Assembly: GCA_009889585.1 (NCBI GenBank)
Contig: WUQV01000172.1
Coordinates: 1 to 25,136, forward strand
Direction of reading: 5' to 3'
Source: Candidatus Bathyarchaeota archaeon
GTDB lineage: Archaea; Thermoproteota; Bathyarchaeia; Bathyarchaeales; WUQV01
Length of the DNA stretch: 25,136 nt
The translations under genes and the position numbers were made by a program. Below are positions 14,798 through 22,253 of this stretch, piece by piece (position 1 is the first letter of the stretch; each line of letters opens with the position of its first letter). The notes beneath the pieces are model-generated. The model was not told the origin of the DNA and made no database searches. It saw nothing but the letters and a program-made list of their open reading frames with translations.

Positions 14798-15910
14798 TCA
14801 CCTTAAGGATTCTATGAAGGCCTCCACTCTAGTCTTAAGAGGAGCCCACCATGCCTCTACATGGCTCCACTCTATTAAGGTCGCAGGTATCCCTATGTCC
14901 TTAAGCTCCTCCATAAGCATAGGGGCATCGAAAAGATATGTATCACAAAACTTTACGCAATATAAAATAACCCCTTCTACATGGTAACGTTTAATAAGCT
15001 CCTTGAGGTAAGCAAACCTTTCTTCACCATGTTGAGTGAAAGCACATGGAACCTTGTTAAGGTACCTCTCAGCTATAGCCTCTAGTGGAGGGGATGAGGT
15101 TTTAACTAAGCCCTCGAAGTACCTAGTCCCCGTACAAGTATCATCAACTACCACTATGCCTCCAGAGTCTTCAACCATACTTATGAGCTTAGCTTCATTA
15201 TCTATTATGCTGCATGAGACTAAGACTCTAGGTCTATCTTTAAACTCACTCCTAAGCTTAGGAGGTTCCTTCACTAGCTCCCTTAAGCTTTTTAAAACCT
15301 CCTCCTTAGGATACGTAATAGAGTAAGCCAATATGTAGAAAGCCTCTACGCCTGTTAAAAGAGGCGGGTCTTCAGTCCTTAATTCATAAAGCTTACTTAA
15401 AAGTAAGCGTTCCTCGTTTAATAAGTTTATAGCCTTCCTCAACTCATCTTCAGGCACTTCAACCTTCAAGAATGTTTCCAAACTCTTCTTAAGCTTCTTC
15501 ACTTCATAAAGGTATCGTTTGAAGGCATTAGAAGTCTTAGAGTGTGGTGTATTGAAGAAGTGAAGATAGGAGTAACTTAAATGAAGCTTCCATCTGTCGA
15601 AACACCTACCCATATTGTCACAGCTATTAGAGAAAATCACTCCATCAAGGTAATCATAATCGCCCTTAAGTGAAGCCTCTAAAATACTCCTCATAGTTGA
15701 ACATATATTGACAGGTAAGTAGGAGTCAGCTCTAGGCGTACCTCCTAATGATCCGCTCACTTTAACTGGCATAGCGCCTGAAGCTATTAATAATTCCTCA
15801 GGTATATATGTACAAGTTAAGCCCATTAGGAGTTTACCTTCAGCCTTAAGCTTCCTACCCTTCTCATGCCTCTTAACGAAGGATTCTTTAAAGAATAAGG
15901 GTTCAACCAT
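14798..15910 (-). CDS. 2-hydroxyacyl-CoA dehydratase / benzoyl-CoA reductase family subunit (BcrC/HgdB-like)
   Basis: 370 residues, the partner of the 414-residue subunit. The opening GLTCTYIPEELLIASGAMPV matches the N-terminal domain of the family (G-x-x-C-x-x-x-P-x-E-x-x-x-A-x-G-x-x-P). Cluster-binding candidates are C70 (NICSTMRS), C97 (SNSCDNMGRC) and C322 (VKFCDTY); the end (IPATLIEWSHVEA, then PLKTRVEAFIESL) is the usual C-terminal helix pair. It is the first gene of the pair, read leftward from its own promoter, with ATG 15910 and a GGGGG purine run just upstream. It diverges from purF over 136 nt that contain a 13-bp inverted repeat. Codon usage avoids CpG. Confidence 0.87.
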   Translation of the reverse strand: MVEPLFFKESFVKRHEKGRKLKAEGKLLMGLTCTYIPEELLIASGAMPVKVSGSLGGTPRADSYLPVNICSTMRSILEASLKGDYDYLDGVIFSNSCDNMGRCFDRWKLHLSYSYLHFFNTPHSKTSNAFKRYLYEVKKLKKSLETFLKVEVPEDELRKAINLLNEERLLLSKLYELRTEDPPLLTGVEAFYILAYSITYPKEEVLKSLRELVKEPPKLRSEFKDRPRVLVSCSIIDNEAKLISMVEDSGGIVVVDDTCTGTRYFEGLVKTSSPPLEAIAERYLNKVPCAFTQHGEERFAYLKELIKRYHVEGVILYCVKFCDTYLFDAPMLMEELKDIGIPATLIEWSHVEAWWAPLKTRVEAFIESLR

Positions 15911-15942
15911 ATTAGCCCCCTCGATAGAAGGACGTACTAATG

Positions 15943-15950
15943 GATTTAAG
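15943..15950 (-). promoter_or_regulatory. TATA-like box of the dehydratase pair
   Basis: Minus-strand CTTAAATC lies about 33 nt before ATG 15910, giving a short leader. The inverted repeat at 15966-16004 begins about 15 bp further upstream. Confidence 0.5.
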
Positions 15951-15965
15951 CTTTATCAGCTTTTT

Positions 15966-16004
15966 GGAAAACGCTAAACGCCATTTTATCCTTTAGCGTT
16001 TTCC
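15966..16004. promoter_or_regulatory. 13-bp perfect inverted repeat between divergent promoters (candidate shared operator)
   Basis: GGAAAACGCTAAA (15966-15978) and TTTAGCGTTTTCC (15992-16004) are exact reverse complements separated by 13 nt. The centre-to-centre distance of the two arms is 26 bp, so the element could bind two dimers or one tetramer on the same face. It sits just upstream of the TATA boxes of both divergent units, the position of an activator site or a shared operator, and it is not at the end of any gene, so it is not a terminator. Arms resemble bacterial purine-box half sites only loosely (AACGCT). Confidence 0.6.
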
Positions 16005-16010
16005 GCGGTC

Positions 16011-16024
16011 TAAAAATAAATAAA
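16011..16024 (+). promoter_or_regulatory. TATA-like box of purF
   Basis: TAAAAATAAATAAA lies about 23 nt before the GTG start at 16047, indicating leaderless transcription. Confidence 0.5.
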
Positions 16025-16046
16025 CAAGGCATTTTCATTCGCGCAC

Positions 16047-17528
16047 GTGGAGGGCTTAAAGGTCGCGTGCGGCGTGTTCGGAGCCGCGGACTTCGAAGGT
16101 CGATCGGTTTTCCCGCTCATTTACTGGGGGTTAAGGGCTCAAAACCATCGAGGCCATCAGTCGTATGGCTTCTTAACGTACGATAGAGGATTTCACGTTC
16201 ATAAGAGCTTGGGGTTGATACCGAAGTTGAAGGCCGGCGTAATGCAAAAGCAGCTTAAGCGTTTAATTGGACACGTAGGCATTGGAAACGTTAGATATAC
16301 TACGTCAGGAGGAGCTGATGAGCGATCACTAATGAAAAATGCACAGCCAGTTATAGCAGAGTATGAGAGGAAAAAAGTTGCTATTTCATTTAATGGGAAT
16401 GTAGTAAACATCATTCAATTGAAGGATGAGTTTAATAAATTGTTCTTAAATATTACGTATGAATCCGATATGGAGTTAATATGTTATGAAATTCTTAAGG
16501 GGATGTTAAAGGTTGGAGATTTAATGGAATCAGTGAAGGCTTGCATAGAGGAGCTGGAGGGCGCTTTCTCCGTCGCTGGCGTGACTGAAGACGGAACTTT
16601 CTTCGCTTTTAAAGACCCTTATGGCATAAGGCCCCTTTGCGCTGGATTTAGCGAGGACCGTAACGCTTACGCCGTCTCCTCTGAAAGCGTCGGGTTAGAC
16701 ATTAACGACCTTACGTTTGATTTCGAAGTGGAGCCAGGGGAATTAATCGTCGCTACGAACGATGGCTTCGAACGGAGTAAGCTCGTTAGCGGTAGAAGGA
16801 AGGCCTTTTGCGCTTTTGAATTCGCTTATTTCGCAAGGCCTGACTCCCGCCTCGGGGATAAGTACGTTTACGAAGTTAGGGAGGAGTTCGGAAGGAATCT
16901 AGCTTCGGAGTACGCAGACGTAGCGAGGGGTGTTGACGTAATCCTTTCCATGCCTGAGACGGCTGAGGACGCTGCGCTAGGCCTTCATGAGGCGACTGGC
17001 TTAAGGTGGGAACGAGCTTTACGAAGGCATCGCTACGTCACGGAGAGGGCGTTCATCCTCCTGCCGGCTGAACGATATGAGACCGTTGGGAAGAAGGTAA
17101 ACGTCCTCGCCTCGAAGATACGTGGAAAACGCGTAATCGTAGTAGACGATAGCATCGTTAGAGGGGATACGACAAAGGTTATCGTAAGGAGGTTGCGTAA
17201 AATGGGCGCTAAGGAGGTTCACTTGTTCATAACGTTCCCACGAATTAGAGGACCTTGCTTTTATGGAATTGATATGGCAACTTATAGTGAGTTGATTGGC
17301 TCAATGCATGAGCCACATGAAATAGCTGAGATAGTAGGTGCAGATAGCGTAAATTATCAATCTGTGAATAATTTTGTAAAGGCAACCGGATTTAGTGAAA
17401 ATGAGCTTTGCTTAGGTTGCGTAACGTTAAATTATCCAACGCCATTAGCACAAAAGCTTGCAGATGAAGGGTGGAAGAGAGTTCAAGAAGGGCAAGTAGA
17501 AGTAGGGAGATTATACGAGTGTAGTTAA
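16047..17528 (+). CDS. purF: Amidophosphoribosyltransferase
   Basis: 493 residues. It moves the amide nitrogen of glutamine to PRPP to make phosphoribosylamine, the first committed step of purine synthesis. The N-terminal Ntn-hydrolase glutaminase begins at C8 (ACGVFGAADF), so residues 1-7 are a propeptide removed to expose the nucleophile. NHRGHQSYG, GNVRYTTSG and KDPYGIRPL belong to this domain. The PRPP site is VIVVDDSIVRGDTT (363-376). Cysteines C255 (CAFEFAYFARPDS), C404 (CFYGIDM) and C455/C458 (LCLGC) match the four ligands of the [4Fe-4S] cluster of the Bacillus-type enzyme. The GTG start gives the correct propeptide. Two AT-rich stretches (about 16.27-16.54 and 17.22-17.53 kb) flank a GC-richer core. 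Confidence 0.97.
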   Translation: MEGLKVACGVFGAADFEGRSVFPLIYWGLRAQNHRGHQSYGFLTYDRGFHVHKSLGLIPKLKAGVMQKQLKRLIGHVGIGNVRYTTSGGADERSLMKNAQPVIAEYERKKVAISFNGNVVNIIQLKDEFNKLFLNITYESDMELICYEILKGMLKVGDLMESVKACIEELEGAFSVAGVTEDGTFFAFKDPYGIRPLCAGFSEDRNAYAVSSESVGLDINDLTFDFEVEPGELIVATNDGFERSKLVSGRRKAFCAFEFAYFARPDSRLGDKYVYEVREEFGRNLASEYADVARGVDVILSMPETAEDAALGLHEATGLRWERALRRHRYVTERAFILLPAERYETVGKKVNVLASKIRGKRVIVVDDSIVRGDTTKVIVRRLRKMGAKEVHLFITFPRIRGPCFYGIDMATYSELIGSMHEPHEIAEIVGADSVNYQSVNNFVKATGFSENELCLGCVTLNYPTPLAQKLADEGWKRVQEGQVEVGRLYECS

Positions 17529-18745
17529 AACCTTTAAAAGTATTGTTAACTATAACTTTTTAATCTTCAGCTAACCTTTGGACTATTTTCGCTTCGACGA
17601 AAATCAACCTCAAGCCTTGCGAGAAAGGGAACCTAGGGTTTCATAGCTATAACTCATTATGCCTTCCCCAGATGAACCTCTTCTTCCGCTGCTCCTCCTC
17701 AATCAGCTCCTTTAAATCCCCCTTCGCAAGGCCTCTTGACGGCCGATTAGGATCTATCGATAGCTGACCCCTTATGCCTGCAGGCCAGCCCTTCCGAAAA
17801 AGCGAAGATGAGGCATCGATCAAATCGAGGTAAAGAGGGCAGATCATTCAGCTTTATCTAGATCAAGAAATTTACGGCATCCTGAGATAATATTCTCTTA
17901 TACTGTTCCATAAAGGACTCCACCAAGAACGTGGGGGAGTTTTGTATGCATTACTACATTACAAGGCGTTTCCTTTAAGCTATTTTTGCTTTTCTTAATA
18001 TTAAAGCGCGCCGACCACGTTGATTTTCCATAGCAAGTTCAAATGGTTACCAACTTTAGTCAGGAGGGAACCTACGTGTACCACTTTTGACCAATTTATT
18101 CCATCTCAGGCTTAAGTAAGTTGTAGGAATTTAGGCGAGTAGTGAATTTATGGATAACTCAGCGGGCTTTCTTCAAAGGTTCCTCTTATTACGTCTAGTT
18201 TCCTTATAACAGACTTTAATCTTAACAGCCATATGAAAGAGCTTTATGCAATGTAAAGATAATTAACTATGCGGCTTCGAACCTTTTAAGTTCAAATTAT
18301 TTTAACCTAAATGATCCTCATCGCTGTCCTTTAAATTAGCCGTACAAAACTACCACGCTTGTGCTGAGAACAGGAAACGTCATCACTTCCATCAAGTTTC
18401 TTAAAATGTGAAATGCCTAGGCTTCTATGGCAAAGTCTAGAATAGAAACCGCTTATTAAGCTTAATATTAAGCATACAAGAAATCTTCAACAATCTAGCA
18501 TGAAAGCAATTAAAACCTTAAGAAAAAGTCAAAGGATGAATCGCAAATTCTATTGCATACATGGCACTTATTGCAGCATAAATTAGTAGCAAAGTCTGCC
18601 TAGGCTTTATAAGCTTTTATAACCTTAGAATTAATCCCTTATGGCTTGCTAGGAGTGAAAGCTATATATTTTGCTAAAGCCGATGCTACCCAGGGTAATA
18701 AATTAACTTACTCTGCTTGCAAACCTCACTAAGTGTATATAAGCC
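17529..18745. other. 1.2-kb region without a convincing gene
   Basis: A T-run (ACTTTTTAATC, about 17556-17565) soon after purF is a possible terminator. The only ORF of note is minus-strand 17647-17847 (66 residues; the part SRGLAKGDLKELIEEEQRKK looks protein-like, but the start lacks a promoter or ribosome site), so it may be a remnant. A 14-bp palindrome GCTTAATATTAAGC lies at 18460-18473. The rest is AT-rich with many stops on both strands, including short purine-rich tracts. I see no tRNA, repeat array or mobile-element end here. Small RNA genes cannot be excluded. Confidence 0.4.
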
Positions 18746-19174
18746 TTAATCGGATTTATTTTCCTCATAAGTTTTCGTTATTTTCTTCTTGAAAAGAAAC
18801 TCTAATTGAGACATGACTTTAACTTCATATTTTTTAAGCAATTTCCTTGCTTTTTTATCACTTGTAATCACTATGTCTGCATTTATTGTCTTCGCTAAGT
18901 TTACAAGATGAGAATCATCTATTTCCTCAGGAAGAATTCTAACAAGTTCCTCATCCCTTTTCATGATAAGCTGACCTTGCTCTTTTAAACGATCTAACTT
19001 TCTCATGACTGATAGTGGTGATAGACCTTCTTCTCCAATATGCCTTTCATACTCATCACTTAATCTTCTGCAAAGGGCTACAGTGATCTTCTCCTGCTTT
19101 GCTTTATTAATAATACACTCTCCTAAGTACTTCTTAAGGAAGGAACAAGCATCGATTACCACGGTTTTCTTCAT
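18746..19174 (-). CDS. PIN-domain nuclease, partner of the adjacent ATPase
   Basis: 142 residues. The PIN fold is visible: VVIDACSF (D8), a central acidic group DEYERH (D40, E41, E43), EEIDDSHLVNLA (D86/D87) and VITSDKKARKLL (D106), which together form the acidic metal-binding site of a ribonuclease; the last strand reads YEVKVMS. Length and motif order resemble VapC-like toxins and archaeal RNA-processing PIN proteins; it lacks a recognisable antitoxin neighbour in frame. Its ATG (19174) directly follows the stop codon of the ATPase (TGAATG), so the two are translationally coupled. The tail KKKITKTYEENKSD is Lys-rich and may be disordered. RNase activity is inferred from the residues, and the substrate is unknown. 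Confidence 0.75.
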   Translation of the reverse strand: MKKTVVIDACSFLKKYLGECIINKAKQEKITVALCRRLSDEYERHIGEEGLSPLSVMRKLDRLKEQGQLIMKRDEELVRILPEEIDDSHLVNLAKTINADIVITSDKKARKLLKKYEVKVMSQLEFLFKKKITKTYEENKSD

Positions 19175-20497
19175 TCATACCTTACTCGGAATAGTCTCTT
19201 CCCATTCTCTTAATAACCTGCGCTCAACTTCAAAGAAAGATGGAATATAGCCTTTAATGTAACCATACTCGTTTAACATTAGTTTCCTTGCAAAGGTACC
19301 TTTACTTCCTTTCTCGATCTCATAGACTGCTATAAGGTCATTTGGATCTTCATAAGGGCCCTCTTTAATAGCTAGCTTTACGGCCCTACTTAATGCCATA
19401 GGCAGTATGGTACTGTGAGTAGTCGCAATTATTTGCTTACCAAATTTAACTGCGTCATAAAACATTAAAGGCAATTGCGATACCGCTTCCGGATGAAGGC
19501 TTATCTCAGGTTCTTCTATCAATATCAAACCTTGATGAGGCCAGAACAACTGACAGATTACACTTAATGCCTGTCTGGCTCCATGACTTGCTTGTGCTAA
19601 CTCAAGCACCACGTTTAATTTGTCATCCTGATAATCAGAGCCAAGCTTATGTGAGCCTCGGAATCCAGCATATAAATCTATGATTCTTAAATCACTAGCC
19701 CATCTTTTAACGGCGTCCCATTCTTCCCTATATCGTCTTGAGCTAGATAGAATTGATAAACATTCGATTAAATTTTCTCCTGCTAATCCCATCTCTCTAG
19801 GGCTCTTTGAGTCATCGCCATAGTAGGGCGTTCTTCCTCTTATTGGAGAAAGAAGTGCAACTCTACTGACGTAGTTATGTACTAACTCATTCTGTATTAA
19901 CTTGACAATTCTCATAGAAAGTTTGGAGCGTGGCTCACATTCTTTAAGCTTTTCCTCATCCTCCTTTGGAGCAGATAACATAAAGGCTCCTGGACTTAAT
20001 AGATGAGGGTTACTTGCGTATATCTCCTTATATTCTTCAGGTTTAAGAACCATGTACTTACCTTCAGCTAGGCCTATTCTAAGCACGGTTTGATCATTTA
20101 TACTGACTTCCTGGGCTGCATATTCATGTCCATATGCTATCTCCCAACTTAAATAGGAATTTTCCCTTATCGTGATTCCAACTTCGCTAGCTAGATATTG
20201 TAATTCTTTAAAAGAATCGGTTGGAATGGTAGAGATAATCTTAAATATTATCGGATTTTTAGAAGACGCTTTATGAAAAATCATGTCTTCATTTTCATAC
20301 TTAGGCTCTATTGCCCACAAACTATGGATATATGCCGTTCCTGTCAATATTCGTGACAGCCTCCATATTGCTTCAAGAATGTTAGACTTTCCTGAGCCCG
20401 TGAGCCCGAAAAGTAGCGTTATTGGCTTAAGCTCTAACTCCACCCCAGGCTCACTACCTATGCTTTTGAAGTTTTTTACTACGAGCTTAACTAGCAT
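19175..20497 (-). CDS. AAA_21/OLD-type ATPase (ABC-like, SMC-family fold)
   Basis: 440 residues. Walker A is FGLTGSGKSN (30-39), preceded by VVKNFKSIG, the normal opening of AAA_21 and RecF/OLD-like ATPases. An ABC-signature-like ASHGARQ (303-309), Walker B LILIEEPEISLHP (324-336, with the tandem Glu) and the switch histidine ATTHS (H361) complete an ABC-type composite site that works as a head-to-head dimer. The middle region (about 60-300) is a lid or insertion. No Toprim, HNH or other nuclease domain is fused; the nuclease role is probably taken by the coupled PIN protein. ATG 20497 follows a TATA-like ATTTAA (20525-20530) that could also serve the divergent antitoxin-like gene. Such ATPases are frequent sensor parts of two-gene defence modules. 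Confidence 0.85.
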   Translation of the reverse strand: MLVKLVVKNFKSIGSEPGVELELKPITLLFGLTGSGKSNILEAIWRLSRILTGTAYIHSLWAIEPKYENEDMIFHKASSKNPIIFKIISTIPTDSFKELQYLASEVGITIRENSYLSWEIAYGHEYAAQEVSINDQTVLRIGLAEGKYMVLKPEEYKEIYASNPHLLSPGAFMLSAPKEDEEKLKECEPRSKLSMRIVKLIQNELVHNYVSRVALLSPIRGRTPYYGDDSKSPREMGLAGENLIECLSILSSSRRYREEWDAVKRWASDLRIIDLYAGFRGSHKLGSDYQDDKLNVVLELAQASHGARQALSVICQLFWPHQGLILIEEPEISLHPEAVSQLPLMFYDAVKFGKQIIATTHSTILPMALSRAVKLAIKEGPYEDPNDLIAVYEIEKGSKGTFARKLMLNEYGYIKGYIPSFFEVERRLLREWEETIPSKV

Positions 20498-20524
20498 GCC
20501 TCATAACTAAAGGAACGAACTGAC

Positions 20525-20530
20525 TTAAAT
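20525..20530. promoter_or_regulatory. TATA-like element in the divergent ATPase/antitoxin-like gap
   Basis: TTAAAT (ATTTAA on the minus strand) is about 28 nt from the ATPase start and about 20 nt from the first plausible codon of the antitoxin-like remnant, so it could serve either direction. Confidence 0.4.
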
Positions 20531-20547
20531 CCGTATCTGAAGCAGGA

Positions 20548-20732
20548 GTCATCACGCTTACGCATGATCTCCGAGAAGCCGTGAAGATTGAAGCGTTAAA
20601 CAAGGTCTAACTCTCACGCAGGCGGTAGGGGCTGCGTTACGGAAGTGGCTTGAGCTTTCTGATGCGGAGAGAAAGAAGAGAGCCGAAGGAGGAGGATGGC
20701 TACGCCAAAACCACCTTTTTAACGCGTGCTAG
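20548..20732 (+). pseudogene. Frameshifted ribbon-helix-helix antitoxin-like gene
   Basis: The gap 20498-20952 holds a plus-strand gene in two pieces: VITLTHDLREAVKIEALNK ends in TAA at 20608, and one frame over it continues GLTLTQAVGAALRKWLELSD, AERKKRAEGGGWLRQNHLF to TAG at 20730. Restoring one base near 20600-20607 joins them into about 60 residues with the RHH pattern: a strand (VITLT), helix A (LREAVKIEALNK), a G-L-T turn and helix B (QAVGAALRKWL). The usual start codon position reads GTC, so it may also have lost its start. It diverges from the ATPase-PIN operon and may once have been its regulator or antitoxin, although a single-base sequencing or assembly error would also explain the break. 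The rest of the gap up to 20939 is AT-rich and shows nothing clear. Confidence 0.5.
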
Positions 20733-20939
20733 AGGCGGAAACCAAAAGTTTAGACTGGGAATTCAGAATATCAGATTTCCACGTACTTCCTTAATTGGAT
20801 ATTCCTTTTTCCCTTTCCCATATAACAGTTCTCTTTCAAGCTTGAAGCTGAATACTTTCATTGACTAAAGTTAGGCTTCTATGTAGAAGAGGGACGTCAT
20901 CAGGAAACCGATACATGAACTTTTCACATGACTATTCTG

Positions 20940-21270
20940 CTAACTCGCACTGTTAACGACAAAGCCTTCTTCTCCTCGGCATTCGTCTAAGATATGTAGA
21001 TCTGCTAAGTATCTTATTGCTCCTTAAGGAGATGACTAAGCGGAATCCCTCGAATTCGGGTTCAGCCCTCTTTGTCCCTAGCACTACCAGCACTGGCTCG
21101 CCAGCCCTTGTACAATACCTTGAAGCTACGACTTCTGGACTATCATCAGGCTTAAAGAACTCCTCAATACATTCGCAATACCCAACAACTCCCTGACGAT
21201 AAATGCGTAATTCTCCATCATAATTCTCTAAAGTGAACTCTTCATTCTTCCAAAATGCTAGCTTGACCAT
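20940..21270 (-). CDS. Small orphan protein, likely with a frameshift
   Basis: As read without correction the ORF ends at 20953 with an odd basic tail (RRMPRRRRLCR). Removing one base in the run TCCTTAAGGA (21021-21030) changes the tail to GAIRYLADLHILDECRGEEG, ending at 20940, which looks more natural after EFEGFRLVISL. The protein then has about 110 residues. The start is ATG 21270 (MVKLAFW), chosen over 21273 because AAGG is better spaced. Cysteines in GYCECIEEF and RYCTRAG could form a pair. The remaining sequence contains a strand pattern (GEPVLVVLGTKRAEPE) of unknown fold. A TATA-like ATTAAAG lies upstream (about 21295-21305). No family was recognised. Confidence 0.5.
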
Positions 21271-21564
21271 CATTACCTTGATATTAGTGAGCTGGCTTTA
21301 ATAGTTTTCTATATATCTCTTAAGCTCGTCAAAAATCCGTAAGGAGAGGGCGGAGGACTTAACGCTCGCCCCTAGGTCATCATTGCCGAACCTCGTTGAG
21401 AGGGACCTCATTCCGATGGAGAGTTAACCAGCTTGGCCTGAACTTCATCTAAATCCCACGACCTTAGATACTGGTCCACATCAGTAGGCGTTGCAGGGGA
21501 AACCTGCTACTGCACTCTCAGTCATATGATCATAAAATGGGGGAGAGCTTGGATTAACCTTCGG

Positions 21565-21987
21565 CTATGAAGGTGCGTTGCTATAGTGCCGGAGCCAGTG
21601 GTCCAAGAAGCCACCACGCATGAGGTAGACCATTAAATGATCTGTAGCAATTAATTGTACTACTTGAGGAGGCGAGCATTGTGCTTTGTGTATAACTTCC
21701 TTCTTGATTATCACTATCGACTCGGGTATTATCTCCCCTATTGTTCCGAGCTCATTTCTTCCTATTTCCCTCAACTTTGCCTCAAATTCTATATAAACAC
21801 TTGTTCCATTGGGGAAATGTATGTAAGTTATTCCATACACCCTAGGACCCTCTGTATAAATGCGAAATATATGCTCTTTAGGGCTCTCTGCGGGGTTGCT
21901 AGCAACTAAAGGGGCATTGGTTCCTGCAAGAGTAGTGATGAAGATAACGACGGAGATTATGGCTGCTAATTTCTTGAACCGAGACAA
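21565..21987 (-). CDS. Secreted or lipid-anchored small protein, unknown function
   Basis: 140 residues from a TTG at 21987. The N-terminus (SRFKKLAAIISVVIFITTLAG) has a Lys/Arg start and a hydrophobic core to about residue 21, followed by TNAPLVASNPAES with small residues suitable for signal peptidase, so export is likely. The mature part has two strand-rich stretches (IFRIYTEGPRVYGITYIHFP and TSVYIEFEAKLREIG), then a single Cys in CSPPQVVQLI. No family recognised. It stands alone between two intergenic gaps. A TATA box (22025-22032, minus strand) and a hairpin adjacent to the start suggest regulated expression. Confidence 0.6.
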   Translation of the reverse strand: MSRFKKLAAIISVVIFITTLAGTNAPLVASNPAESPKEHIFRIYTEGPRVYGITYIHFPNGTSVYIEFEAKLREIGRNELGTIGEIIPESIVIIKKEVIHKAQCSPPQVVQLIATDHLMVYLMRGGFLDHWLRHYSNAPS

Positions 21988-21988
21988 T

Positions 21989-22009
21989 AGATTCCCTGAG
22001 AGGGAATCT
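21989..22009. promoter_or_regulatory. 9-bp perfect hairpin at the start of the secreted-protein gene
   Basis: AGATTCCCT (21989-21997) and AGGGAATCT (22001-22009) pair perfectly around a 3-nt loop. On the transcript the arm next to the TTG carries AGGGA, the only ribosome-site-like sequence, spaced 7 nt before it, so a hairpin would hide it. The expected transcription start (about 25 nt after the TATA box) falls near 22003, inside the upstream arm, so an operator covering the start site is an equally good reading. Confidence 0.5.
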
Positions 22010-22024
22010 CCGAGAGGCTTGCCC

Positions 22025-22032
22025 GATATAAA
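22025..22032 (-). promoter_or_regulatory. TATA-like box of the secreted-protein gene
   Basis: Minus-strand TTTATATC with the A-rich CGAAAGG upstream, a fair BRE-TATA pair, 38 nt before the TTG. Confidence 0.5.
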
Positions 22033-22168
22033 CCTTTCGGTTTTTCCTTTGCTTTACTTTTCATGGCGTTAATCAAGAGCTTGTTGACCTAAAGGCTTAA
22101 TACCCCTTAGGAAATGATAGCGCTGGACATATTCAGCTTATAATGCCCTTGACATTGAACATTATACC

Positions 22169-22187
22169 AAAGGCTGTAACAGCCTTT
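22169..22187 (-). terminator. Hairpin downstream of purQ, possible terminator
   Basis: AAAGGCTGT and ACAGCCTTT (22169-22177 and 22179-22187) are perfect reverse complements about one nt apart, 67 nt past the purQ stop on the minus strand; a second small stem (CCTTTC/GAAAGG, 22183-22200) overlaps it. It may stop purLQ transcription, although archaeal terminators usually need a T-run rather than a stem. Confidence 0.35.
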
Positions 22188-22253
22188 CTTAAACGAAAGG
22201 TTAACGATATCGAGTTTAAGGCCGTAAGCTGTTAAGAGATCCGTCGATATTCG

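Noticed and set aside
17647..17847. 66-residue minus-strand ORF after purF
   Set aside because: Its C-terminal half looks protein-like, but it lacks promoter, ribosome site and recognised motifs; listed only as a possible remnant in the region note.
18655..18732. 25-codon ORF from a GTG with an AGGA before it
   Set aside because: Too short, no family pattern, and a chance ORF of this size is expected.
21327..21425. Open plus-strand stretch with RKERAEDLTLAP and LVERDLIPMES
   Set aside because: Looks somewhat protein-like but has no start or family match; too little to call even a remnant.
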